Source: Planctomycetota bacterium (lineage in GTDB: Bacteria; Planctomycetota; UBA8108; UBA1146). Taken from it: a DNA stretch of 41,338 bases. Below the pieces are notes generated by a model, which had not been told where the DNA came from, ran no database searches, and was given only the letters and a program-made list of their open reading frames with translations. The stretch covers positions 1-41,338 of the forward strand of contig DUAN01000026.1 of NCBI GenBank assembly GCA_012960845.1. The letters run 5' to 3'. Positions 9,708 to 16,864 of the stretch are shown here, one piece after another. The translations under genes were made by a program, and so were the position numbers. How positions within the stretch are numbered: position 1 is the stretch's first letter; each line of letters begins with the position of its first letter.

Positions 9708-9959
9708 TATTTCTCCCAGCAGTTGCAACGGTCGGTTCCGGGCCCAAACTGGCCCCAGCCCTCCAACCACCGGATGATAGACCTGAAGTAAGAAATCGCC
9801 AACACCGGCAACCGTTTGGACGACGGATCCGGGGCGGATATCCTCTCTTGCGGGAATCCAGAAGCGCTCTGGAGCAATTGACCCCGGCCTGGAATCTTTG
9901 AGAAGAAAGCCACTATGAAGAACAATTTCAACCTTCAAAGCGATCGAGGGGCCAGAGCC

Positions 9960-11369
9960 ATGCCCCCTGCACTGACTTCAAAACGGGTCGGATTCTTGTG
10001 TTTGGTACTGATCATGAGTTGCTGCTTACCCACCTCATTCATCCATGCACAAGAGATCGTCAACGAAAATGGATTTGCCGCTCGTGTCGATGGAAAGGTC
10101 ATCACCCTGGCGGAATTGAAGATGGAAGTTCAAAGGCAGATCTCCTCAGCACGAGGACAGATCACCGAGAGCCAGATCGAGTACGAAAAAGCGCGCCTCC
10201 GCCCATTGGTGCTGCGAATCCTGGTCGAAAGACAGTTGCTGATCCAGAAGGCGATCCATGAGGAAATCCATCTTCCCCCCAAGGCGATCGATAACTTCTT
10301 GCAGAATCGAGTAGAAGTACTCAGTAAAGCAGAGGGGACTCGCTACTCCGTGGATGACTATCTTGCACTATGGCAAAAACAATTCGGAGAAAGTGAAGTT
10401 CAGTTGAGAAAGCGTCTGAGCGAGGAACTTCGAATCGACGAGTTACGCCGTCGAACACTCAGGAGCACTCGAAATATATCTCCTCGAAAATTACGTGCGT
10501 ATTACAAGGAACACGCTGATGAATTCAGGAGCGAGAGTCGTATCTCATTTCGTCAGCTACTGGTAGCTGACGATGATCCCGACTCGAACAGGATGCTGAT
10601 CGAGATCGACCGTGCACTGGAAGCTGAAGAAGAGTTCGAGAGCCTGGTCAAGAAGTGGTCGATGGGCCCCCGTAAAGATATCGGTGGTCTCTATTCGTTG
10701 ACAGAAAAGGACCTCGATTCGAGGTTCCCCCCGGTTCCTGAAATGGTCAAGAAATTGAAGCCCGGTGAATACTCGGGCTGGTTCATGTGCAGGGGCTACG
10801 CTCACAACATCAAGTTGATCGAGATCTCTCCCGGAACACTGCTCGACTTTTCACGGGCGCAGGATCAGATCCGTTCGATTCTCACTCGCGAACTGGAGGA
10901 GAAGAAGAGAAAGGAATTCGAGCAGAGCCTCTGGAAAGATGCCGTCATCGAGGTTTTCATTCCCGGGATCGATCTGCTTCACTACCGTGCTCCAACTGTG
11001 CTCGACCAACTGTGCTCGACCAACTGTGCTCGACCAACTGTGCTCGCGATCAGGTTCCTGCTGCTGCTAGGGCTCGGTAACGGGTTCCTTCGCCTCTTCC
11101 TTCGGCTCTTCCTTCGTCTCTTCCTTCGTCTCTTCCTTCTCTGCGCCGGATTCCTTCTTCGAGTCCTTCTTGCGCTCGATGAGTTGCTGGACCGACTTGG
11201 GTGCGACCAACTCGGTCTCCTCGGGCTCCACGTCATGCTGGATCTGGCTCACTTGCAGATCCATCGTTTGAATCCCTTGCTCGATGATCATCGTGTGTGG
11301 GTACCAGATTTCATCGACCTTCTTGAAGTCACCCAACTGGATCTTCATCGGTATCTTACCCATCGGTGA
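9960..11369 (+). CDS. SurA/PpiC-like periplasmic peptidyl-prolyl isomerase with aberrant read-through C terminus
   Basis: After a signal peptide (KRVGFLCLVLIMSCC ... FIHAQE) there is a SurA-type N-terminal chaperone region (AARVDGKVITLAELKMEVQRQI) and a parvulin domain (SRISFRQLLVADD ... LVKKWSMGPRKDIGGLYSLTEKDLD ... KLKPGEYSGWF). It should help fold or escort outer-membrane or secreted proteins. The recognisable protein ends near VIEVFIPGIDLLHY. The frame then crosses a 14-nt tandem repeat (TVLDQLCSTNCARP) and runs 303 nt through the antisense of the next gene, giving a non-natural-looking LRLFLRLF tract. The other two frames stop just after the repeat (TAG 11068-11070, TAA 11078-11080). I prefer ATG 9960 because it gives a compact signal peptide; ATG 9915 is also possible. 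It is divergent from trkA. Confidence 0.75.
   Translation: MPPALTSKRVGFLCLVLIMSCCLPTSFIHAQEIVNENGFAARVDGKVITLAELKMEVQRQISSARGQITESQIEYEKARLRPLVLRILVERQLLIQKAIHEEIHLPPKAIDNFLQNRVEVLSKAEGTRYSVDDYLALWQKQFGESEVQLRKRLSEELRIDELRRRTLRSTRNISPRKLRAYYKEHADEFRSESRISFRQLLVADDDPDSNRMLIEIDRALEAEEEFESLVKKWSMGPRKDIGGLYSLTEKDLDSRFPPVPEMVKKLKPGEYSGWFMCRGYAHNIKLIEISPGTLLDFSRAQDQIRSILTRELEEKKRKEFEQSLWKDAVIEVFIPGIDLLHYRAPTVLDQLCSTNCARPTVLAIRFLLLLGLGNGFLRLFLRLFLRLFLRLFLLCAGFLLRVLLALDELLDRLGCDQLGLLGLHVMLDLAHLQIHRLNPLLDDHRVWVPDFIDLLEVTQLDLHRYLTHR
10992..11047 (+). repeat. 14-nt tandem repeat, four copies, at the 3' end of the prolyl isomerase gene
   Basis: Four adjacent copies of CCAACTGTGCTCGA (the last ends in C) start at 10992, 11006, 11020 and 11034. 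The unit length is not a multiple of three, so gain or loss of a copy changes the downstream frame of the isomerase gene. The unit matches 10 of 14 bases of the array at 13401-13470. Confidence 0.92.
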
Positions 11370-11975
11370 GTCCGCAATGAGGCTGACCTGGATCGTCCGA
11401 TGGTCCGCTTTTGAAACCCAGTATTTTTCCTCGGTGTCGGTCTTTGACTTGAGAAGATAGATGTCACATTCCACATCGTTGATCGACTCCTCACCGCTCA
11501 GGACCGCCGAGACGTAGTCCTCCTGTAAGTGCAACGCAGGAAAGAGGTGAGCACTTCGAAGGATTTGATCTTTCATCGGCCCTGAGAGTATCGCCGGTCC
11601 ATTGATGGGGTCAGAGGTCCAGACCACGCCGCCGTGAACTCCCTGGCGAAAATCTCCATAACCCTCGATCGAGAGTGATTCTGACATCACTCCATCCGCA
11701 GATACAAAACCCAGGTTCTTCGCCTCGATGCCGGCGTCAACAATTGAAACCGATGAAATCATGCGGCGATTCTTGACCTTCTCAAGAGCGGACTTCTCAC
11801 CAATGGCGCCGATCATCTTCTGTTGCAGTGCCTCCAGTACATTCTCCTGGATTTCATCATCTGTCGGTGCTGGTATGTCAGAGGATCCACGCACCGAGAG
11901 CGCTGGAAGGCTCATCGCCGCAATTAACAGGAGGGCCATGAGCCGTCCAGGAATCAGTGGAATCGTTGGTATCAT
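11067..11975 (-). CDS. LolA-like outer-membrane lipoprotein-sorting protein with acidic/lysine-rich tail
   Basis: This exported protein of 302 residues has a signal peptide (RLMALLLIAAMSLPALSVRG). Its body has the look of LolA/LolB-fold proteins common in Planctomycetota: DFRQGVHGGVVWTSDPINGP, ECDIYLLKSKTDTEEKYWVS and GDFKKVDEIWYPHTMIIE. Such proteins bind a lipid or lipoprotein acyl chain in a half-barrel, but that function is inferred from fold only. The C terminus is low complexity, KEETKEETKEEPKEEAKEP, made by a 12-nt repeat at 11085-11132. I chose ATG 11975, with AGGAG seven nt upstream, over a GTG at 11993. It lies 45 nt downstream of the S41 protease gene and is likely in the same operon. 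Its 3' 300 nt are overlapped antisense by the isomerase frame. Confidence 0.75.
   Translation of the reverse strand: MIPTIPLIPGRLMALLLIAAMSLPALSVRGSSDIPAPTDDEIQENVLEALQQKMIGAIGEKSALEKVKNRRMISSVSIVDAGIEAKNLGFVSADGVMSESLSIEGYGDFRQGVHGGVVWTSDPINGPAILSGPMKDQILRSAHLFPALHLQEDYVSAVLSGEESINDVECDIYLLKSKTDTEEKYWVSKADHRTIQVSLIADSPMGKIPMKIQLGDFKKVDEIWYPHTMIIEQGIQTMDLQVSQIQHDVEPEETELVAPKSVQQLIERKKDSKKESGAEKEETKEETKEEPKEEAKEPVTEP
11085..11132 (-). repeat. 12-nt in-frame coding repeat encoding KEET/KEEP/KEEA
   Basis: Four copies of TTCCTTCGNCTC on the plus strand encode the tail repeat of the LolA-like protein on the minus strand. Because 12 is divisible by three, copy-number change would only lengthen or shorten the charged tail. 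Read on the plus strand, it gives the hydrophobic LRLF repeat at the end of the isomerase frame. Confidence 0.85.
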
Positions 11976-12020
11976 TTCATCTCTCCTCTTCACCGGATCT
12001 CAATTCCGGGTCTGGTAAAC

Positions 12021-13355
12021 TTACTGTTGATCCGGCGGTTGAACAGCGGCTCCATCTTCTGGACTGGATAACGATTCCATCCAGCGCAGTGCAGCTGCTA
12101 GCTCCGGATCTCCTTGCTCGCGAATTCTCTCTGCGTCGACTTCGATCACTTCATCTGGAATCACACCATCGCCTTCCAGCACTCGTCCCGAATGGGATCG
12201 GTATCCGGCGATGGCATATTGCAGCAGATCCCCACAGGGTAGCCTCACGATCATCGACGGCAAGGCGGCTCCCGCCGTGGTACGACCGAAAATCCTCGCC
12301 ACTCCCAGATCTTGCAGTCCCTGGGCAAGAATCTCAGAGGTCGAGGCACTGCCCTCATCCACCAGGACGGCCACAGGCTTCTTCCATGGGTCGAGTCGCG
12401 GATTGACCACGAATCTCATCTTCGAATCTCGAAACTGCATCACGCCCAGTTCGAGCCCCTCCCCCTCGATCAGCCAGCCTGCGATACCGCAAGCCATCAG
12501 ACCCAACCCGCCAGGGTTTCCCCGCAAATCGAGGATGAGTCCGGGAGCATCGACGTGCTCTTCCAGCGCCTTCTGGAACCAGGGCATCACCTGCATCGGC
12601 CCGAGAAACATGTTGAAACGCAGATACAGATATCCACCCTCAACCAGATTTTTTTCGAGTCGTAGCGGGATCGGACCGATGTGACCAAACTTCACCGGCT
12701 TACCGGTTCCGTTGGGAGTTTCCAGCGTGATCTCGACATCTCGCAGATCTCCAGCGGCATCTTCTATCGTGTAAGTGCGAATATCCCCCGCGGATCCCTG
12801 CATCGCCGATGCCATCCCTTGAACGGGAAGATATTTATTGCCATCGGCGGCCCATTGCTCGATGAGAGGCTCCAGCTGCCTCTCGCCGACCGCCACCACG
12901 ATCTCTCCTGCAACGATCCCACCGTGCTGTGCCGGACTATCGCCCTCGATCCTGACGACAACCGCTCGACCATCGGCCACTCGCAGCACCACTCCGGTCT
13001 CGGCGCTGCCGCCCTCTCCCAGTCCTTCGGAAGCGCTTCCGGGGATGATCCCGAAGTGGGACAGATTCAGGCCACTCAATAACCCATTCATCGCTTTGCG
13101 TGCTTCACCTGCAGTACTCGCGGCTTCCAGCTGTGCTCGTTGGATCTCCTTCGACTGCGCCCACTGCTCGCCGAGTGCGTCAGGATCCCAGAAGGTCGTG
13201 TCGATTCGATCACAAACCAACTGAAACGACTCCCGATAAAGGTCCTTCTGATCACTGCTCATCGGCTGAGCTTTGCCAGGAAGACCGAGGCATCCTGAAC
13301 CACTCAGCGCGACCAGCGCCAACAACACTGAAAATGACAACGATGATGGTTTCAC
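12021..13355 (-). CDS. S41 family peptidase (CtpA/tricorn-like) with PDZ domain, probable lipoprotein
   Basis: The 444-residue protein begins with a signal sequence ending at cysteine 22 (ALVALSGSGCLG), a weak lipobox suggesting membrane anchoring in the periplasm. A helical N-terminal region, a PDZ-like segment (VVVRIEGDSPAQHGGIVAGEIVVAVGE) and the S41 core follow. The core includes YLYLRFNMF, LILDLRGNPGGLGLMA and the nucleophile region VLVDEGSASTSEILAQGLQDL. After it comes FGRTTAGAALPS, where CtpA-type proteases have a catalytic lysine (GEKTFGKG). That lysine is absent here, so the enzyme may work as the tricorn/IRBP-like subgroup does, or be a non-processive variant. It precedes the LolA-like gene by 45 nt on the same strand. 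Its upstream side holds the 14-nt repeat array at 13401-13470. Confidence 0.85.
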   Translation of the reverse strand: MKPSSLSFSVLLALVALSGSGCLGLPGKAQPMSSDQKDLYRESFQLVCDRIDTTFWDPDALGEQWAQSKEIQRAQLEAASTAGEARKAMNGLLSGLNLSHFGIIPGSASEGLGEGGSAETGVVLRVADGRAVVVRIEGDSPAQHGGIVAGEIVVAVGERQLEPLIEQWAADGNKYLPVQGMASAMQGSAGDIRTYTIEDAAGDLRDVEITLETPNGTGKPVKFGHIGPIPLRLEKNLVEGGYLYLRFNMFLGPMQVMPWFQKALEEHVDAPGLILDLRGNPGGLGLMACGIAGWLIEGEGLELGVMQFRDSKMRFVVNPRLDPWKKPVAVLVDEGSASTSEILAQGLQDLGVARIFGRTTAGAALPSMIVRLPCGDLLQYAIAGYRSHSGRVLEGDGVIPDEVIEVDAERIREQGDPELAAALRWMESLSSPEDGAAVQPPDQQ

Positions 13356-13400
13356 TGACTTCTCTTTCTTCCCGACACGGGAGGCGGACCTTCAATGATC

Positions 13401-13470
13401 GGAACTGTAGTCGAGGAACTATGCTAGAGGGACTGCGGTCGAGAAACTGCGGTCGAGGAACTGCGGTCGA
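13401..13470 (+). repeat. 14-nt tandem repeat, five copies, upstream of the S41 protease gene
   Basis: Five consecutive 14-nt units start at 13401, 13415, 13429, 13443 and 13457, with consensus GGAACTGCGGTCGA; the second copy is the most diverged. The array ends 46 nt before the S41 start codon on the minus strand. The unit shares AACTG.G.TCGA with the array at 10992-11047. Confidence 0.9.
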
Positions 13471-13508
13471 GGATCATGGACCCTTGCAAGGCCTTCATGC
13501 TGGCCCTC

Positions 13509-13558
13509 ATGAGGATCCATGTGGATCCATGTGGATCCATGTGGATCCATGAGGACCT
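13509..13558 (+). repeat. 10-nt tandem repeat, five copies
   Basis: Five units of consensus ATGTGGATCC run from 13509 to 13558; the first and last carry ATGAGGA variants. The unit contains the palindrome GGATCC, so the array presents a GGATCC site once per helical turn on the same DNA face. Confidence 0.9.
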
Positions 13559-13590
13559 CTACGAGGATCTCTACGAGGATACACGAGGAT
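13557..13590 (+). repeat. 12-nt tandem repeat, just under three copies
   Basis: Two perfect units of CTCTACGAGGAT (13557-13568, 13569-13580) are followed by a shortened ACACGAGGAT (13581-13590). It abuts the 10-nt array and shares the GAGGA core with its edge units, suggesting both grew from one seed. Confidence 0.8.
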
Positions 13591-13685
13591 TGCAACGGAA
13601 CCGAATTACCGACATCATCCGCCGGCATCTTCTCACAAGAGGGTGTCGATTGCAGGGGAATTCCAGCGGAAGGATGCGCCGGATC

Positions 13686-14444
13686 ATGGCGAATATTGTA
13701 CGAATCGAAGTATGTATCGATGACCCTTCCTTTGCATCCGCCAGCGCCGCTGCCGGGGCAGATCGAATCGAGATGTGTAGTGCTCTCGATCTTGGTGGGC
13801 TCACTCCCACCCCCAGCGCCCTCGGGCGATCGATCCAATCGGGAATCCCGGTCACCGCGATGACCCGTCTGCGCCCCGGAGATTTCATCCTCGACCCGGA
13901 AGATATCTCCCGGATGCGCGATGAAATCGTCAGCCACATCGCTGCAGGAGCCGAGGGAATCGTTCTCGGCGCCCTCAAGAACAACGGAGAGATCGATACC
14001 GAAGCGCTGAGCTGGCTGCTCGATGCTTGCAATGGCACTCCCGTGACTTTTCACCGCGCCTTCGATCACTGTTCCGATCGAATTCTCGGGCTCGAACAGA
14101 TCATCGACTCAGGATGTCAAAGGCTGCTCACTTCCGGTGGGGCCCCTTCGGCTCTGGAAGGGGTCGAGGAAGTGGCACGGATCGTCGAGGCTGCCGATGG
14201 ACGGATCGAGGTGATGGCTGGCGGCGGAGTCCGACCCGGATGTGGCGCAGAGCTGGTCCGCAGGAGTGGGGTTCAATGGCTCCATCTGAGCGCTCGTGAC
14301 CCGGCCAGCGGCGCTGGTGCGGGCCCGCAAAGGGGGTCGAATCCGGCTCCTCTCGGGTCGCTGGACCCGGGGCCGGATGCCCCACGGATGGTGACCGACC
14401 CCCAGCAAATCCGCCAGTTGGCCATCGAGTTGGGGCGGGAGTAG
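13686..14444 (+). CDS. cutC: CutC family protein (copper homeostasis protein CutC / PF03932)
   Basis: The 252-residue TIM-barrel protein matches CutC along its length (E. coli CutC has 248 residues). Family motifs are AGADRIEMCSALDLGGLTPT, RLRPGDFILD, GIVLGALKNNGEID, VTFHRAFDHCSD, RLLTSGGAPSALEG, IEVMAGGGVRPGCG and QWLHLSARDP. It is cytosolic. CutC was named for copper tolerance, but its biochemical activity is disputed, so copper handling should be taken as a label only. The start at ATG 13686 (MANIVRIEVC) fits the family N terminus; ATG 13674 is in frame and also possible. Neither has an ideally spaced ribosome-binding site, with GGAAGG lying at 13667-13672. Confidence 0.88.
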   Translation: MANIVRIEVCIDDPSFASASAAAGADRIEMCSALDLGGLTPTPSALGRSIQSGIPVTAMTRLRPGDFILDPEDISRMRDEIVSHIAAGAEGIVLGALKNNGEIDTEALSWLLDACNGTPVTFHRAFDHCSDRILGLEQIIDSGCQRLLTSGGAPSALEGVEEVARIVEAADGRIEVMAGGGVRPGCGAELVRRSGVQWLHLSARDPASGAGAGPQRGSNPAPLGSLDPGPDAPRMVTDPQQIRQLAIELGRE

Positions 14445-14509
14445 GGATGACCTCCCCCCCCACTCCGTGGTAATCTCTCTCCTTCCGAAGAAAGGGAATG
14501 TGAATCACC

Positions 14510-15697
14510 TTGGAAAAGGTCGAACCCGACAACTTCTTAGTGAAATACGGCGGCTATGGACGCATCTCCTGGCAAGTACGCTGGGAGGGGCGCCAGGTGG
14601 TGTGGCGTCGCTTTGCTCCGGAGTGGACAGAGGTCTCCTCGGAACAGGTCCAGCCCGAACCTCAGCAGTGGATCGACTTCTGGCAAGCGCTCGACGAAAG
14701 TCGAATCTGGGACTGGAACGAGGTCTATTACCGTTCCGCCGATCGTGCCAGAGATCCCAAGGATGAAGAACCTGTAGAAACCGATGATGTCGTCTCGTGG
14801 TCGGTCGAGATCTTGCTCAAAGATGGTCGACTGGTCGATTCGAGCGGCTCCAATGCTGTTCCTGGAGAAACTCGCCTCGCTCAGCGAGGGCGAGGGCGCG
14901 GAAGGGGGCGCAGTCGGAGTGAGAGTGCCCCATCACAAAAATCCACATCACAAAAACCCACATCACAAAAACCCGCTACCACCTCTACTGTCGAACCTAC
15001 GGGGGATGACTCCGCTGCCACTTCCGATCCGAGCGAAGAAATCCAACGAGTCGACAACAACTCGGGGATTCCGGTCGATACCTTCGATCGATTCCTCAAC
15101 GCACTTCGTACCCTGCTGGGCGGTCGAGAATTTGCGGACGATGAAATGGGTGCCGCTCCTGAATCGCTCCCGACCCAATATCGCGCCCGCACCATCGAGC
15201 GAACCGATCGTCCCGACCCCTTCGCCGAGGAAACGAAACCGGCCAAACCCAGGAGATCATCCACTCGCAGATCGGGCGGACAAAAACGTACTAGCAGGAA
15301 AAAGGTGCCAGGCGGCAGGACCCGTGCAGGCACTTCTTCCAGATCGAGTGCAGAGGGCGGAACCAGCACCAGAAGAAGATCTCGACGAGGGAAAAAACCC
15401 AGTGGAGAAGTCGCCGAGACCACCGCAGCAGCCACCGGTGACCCGGCCGGTCCGAAGAAACGCCGCAGGAGGCGCAGAAGAAAGCCACCCAGTGGCGAGC
15501 AGGGCAGTGGCCAGCGGGGACCGAGTCGCTCGGGTGATTCCCGGCCAGCGGCGAGTTCTGGCGCTTCCCCAGCAGGAGCGGTGGGAGACGGAACCCAGAA
15601 GAAGCGACGGAGGCGTAGACGTCGGCGCAAGCCCGGTGGAGCCGAGTCCTCTGGATCGGGCTCAGGCGCGCCGCCGGGGAACTCGTCCAGCGGTTAG
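14510..15697 (+). CDS. Uncharacterised protein with globular N-terminal domain and arginine-rich C-terminal tail
   Basis: I do not recognise the family. The 395-residue frame begins with TTG (AAAGGGA about 12 nt upstream). The first ~115 residues look globular, tryptophan-rich and strand-rich (KYGGYGRISWQVRWEGRQVVWRRF, WSVEILLKDGRLVDSSGSNA). The remainder is disordered: an RGRGRGRGRSRS stretch, a TSQKP repeat, a short acidic linker with a possible helix (VDTFDRFLNALRTLLGG), then two very basic blocks, KKRRRRRRRRKPPSG and KKRRRRRRRRKPGG, in Gly/Ser-rich spacers. The tail resembles those of RNA-binding proteins such as RNase E or helicases, so binding to nucleic acid is a guess from composition. 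Its stop overlaps the convergent DUF1573 stop by 4 nt. Another plus frame (14784-15758) is open through the same tail but is low-complexity shadow. Confidence 0.72.
   Translation: MEKVEPDNFLVKYGGYGRISWQVRWEGRQVVWRRFAPEWTEVSSEQVQPEPQQWIDFWQALDESRIWDWNEVYYRSADRARDPKDEEPVETDDVVSWSVEILLKDGRLVDSSGSNAVPGETRLAQRGRGRGRGRSRSESAPSQKSTSQKPTSQKPATTSTVEPTGDDSAATSDPSEEIQRVDNNSGIPVDTFDRFLNALRTLLGGREFADDEMGAAPESLPTQYRARTIERTDRPDPFAEETKPAKPRRSSTRRSGGQKRTSRKKVPGGRTRAGTSSRSSAEGGTSTRRRSRRGKKPSGEVAETTAAATGDPAGPKKRRRRRRRKPPSGEQGSGQRGPSRSGDSRPAASSGASPAGAVGDGTQKKRRRRRRRRKPGGAESSGSGSGAPPGNSSSG
14933..14977 (+). repeat. 15-nt in-frame coding repeat (TSQKP)
   Basis: Three copies of a 15-nt unit close to TCACAAAAACCCACA (14933, 14948, 14963; the last has a changed end) encode SQKST-SQKPT-SQKPA in the arginine-rich protein. 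The length keeps the reading frame. Confidence 0.85.
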
Positions 15698-16791
15698 ATT
15701 CGTCCGAATTTCGCGGCCATCTGGAGCGAACGTTTCGGTAACCGAGAATCGTTCGTGATGATGTGCAACGATCCTCGCAGCAGCGCCTCCTTGCGGTAGT
15801 CCCCAAGGGTCACACCGATCCGGAATGTCCGACCAGGTACCAGTTCCTGGATCTCTACCTCGAACAGATCGTCGGGAAAGCCCTCCAGTTCGACCCCTTT
15901 CACCTCGAGAGGTCGAGTCTCATCGAGATTCTGGATCTGGATGTACTTGGTCACCACTGGATCACCATCTCCGAGCAAGCGATCGGTGTCCTTGTTTCCG
16001 AACTGGAACACCCGGGCGGGGGTAATCTGGATCGGATCGAGGTGATGGATCTCGACATAGCGTCCGACCACCACCTCGCGACCATCCTTGACCGCGATCA
16101 ACAGGTCGAGGGGATCCTTGACGTTTCTCGGCGCCGGAGAAGAGCCCGCGGTGACTTCGATCTCGTAGTGTCGATCCTTTTCAATCTCGTTGAAATCGGT
16201 GATCTCGAACTCGCCGTTTCGAGACCTCGCTCCCTTCACCTCGAACCCGAGGTCGGTCAGGGCGAACAACTGGATCTTCATCGACTTCGATTTCCCCATC
16301 AGTCCCGGCAATAAAATCGGCTCTGGAACGGTCCGAAACAGACCGATCACCTTTACCGTGAAGATGAACTGTAGCCTCGGGTTCCCTGGGTCGTCCGTCT
16401 CGAAGGTCACTCCCTTGCGAGTGTCACCCGGTTTGATCTTCTTCGAATCGACCTCGATGCGGATCGCCACCGTTTCTCCCGGTGCGACCTGGCTCGGTTT
16501 ATTGAGGATCTTGGTGCAGCCGCAAGATGGATTCACTCGCCACACATTGAGCACCTCATCCCCATCGTTTCGGATGAAGATGTCTCGCTCGATCACTTCC
16601 CCCTGGAGCATTTCTCCGTAATCGGTCACATTCTCGCCGAGCACAATTTTGGGTGTTCCAGAGATGAGCGGTACCTGTGGTGCCGATGCTCTGACCTGAT
16701 TCTGCTGGCCGATGAACGCAATGGCGCTGGAGACCAGCAACAGGAGAAGGAGTGCGAAACTCCTCGAGATGGGATCGCTGAAGTATTTCAT
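15694..16791 (-). CDS. Exported DUF1573 domain protein
   Basis: The 365-residue protein has an N-terminal signal or anchor helix (RSFALLLLLLVSSAIAFIG) and a DUF1573 Ig-like domain with its hallmark: YGEMLQGEVIERDIFIRNDGD followed by VNPSCGCTKI ... VAPGETVAIRIEVDS, including the paired cysteines of SCGC. Two or three more beta-rich segments follow (to ~ residue 360), including GFPDDLFEVEIQELVPGRTFRIGVTLGD, which resembles another DUF1573-like repeat. These proteins are abundant in Planctomycetota and Bacteroidota periplasm and have no settled function. I chose ATG 16791 over a TTG at 16800. It is divergent from the PDZ protein with 73 nt between. Confidence 0.85.
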   Translation of the reverse strand: MKYFSDPISRSFALLLLLLVSSAIAFIGQQNQVRASAPQVPLISGTPKIVLGENVTDYGEMLQGEVIERDIFIRNDGDEVLNVWRVNPSCGCTKILNKPSQVAPGETVAIRIEVDSKKIKPGDTRKGVTFETDDPGNPRLQFIFTVKVIGLFRTVPEPILLPGLMGKSKSMKIQLFALTDLGFEVKGARSRNGEFEITDFNEIEKDRHYEIEVTAGSSPAPRNVKDPLDLLIAVKDGREVVVGRYVEIHHLDPIQITPARVFQFGNKDTDRLLGDGDPVVTKYIQIQNLDETRPLEVKGVELEGFPDDLFEVEIQELVPGRTFRIGVTLGDYRKEALLRGSLHIITNDSRLPKRSLQMAAKFGRI

Positions 16792-16864
16792 GGGCAACAA
16801 TCTAAATTACGTGGTCCGTGATTTCATCACTCGTTCGAGGCAGAATACCTGCCGAAGGAGGAAA

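Larger units (their letters stand above)
13356..13685. other. Repeat-filled 330-nt spacer between the divergent S41 and cutC genes
   Basis: No convincing gene lies here. The spacer must hold promoters for both neighbours. Most of it is three consecutive short tandem arrays (14-nt, 10-nt and 12-nt units) between 13401 and 13590. An open frame from 13476 runs into cutC, but its first 70 codons cross the 10-nt array and encode low-complexity text (WIHVDPCGSMWIHEDLYEDL), so I do not regard that part as coding. Confidence 0.7.

Noticed and set aside
9708-9938. N-terminal extension of trkA to 9938
   Set aside because: The extra 77 residues have no TrkA similarity, and the Rossmann motif begins at ATG 9707 with its own ribosome-binding site.
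13401-13590. CRISPR array
   Set aside because: Units are 10-14 nt, directly adjacent and without spacers; no cas genes are present.
13476-13685. Extended N terminus of cutC
   Set aside because: It is encoded by 10-nt and 12-nt arrays and lies before the normal CutC start; no homologue I know carries such an extension.
13419-14069. A 216-codon minus-strand frame over cutC and the repeat spacer
   Set aside because: cutC on the plus strand has full family similarity, and this frame runs through the 10-nt array.
14784-15758. A 324-codon plus-strand frame over the tail of the arginine-rich protein
   Set aside because: It overlaps the better frame 14510-15697, begins mid-gene, and encodes low-complexity text produced by the same repeats.
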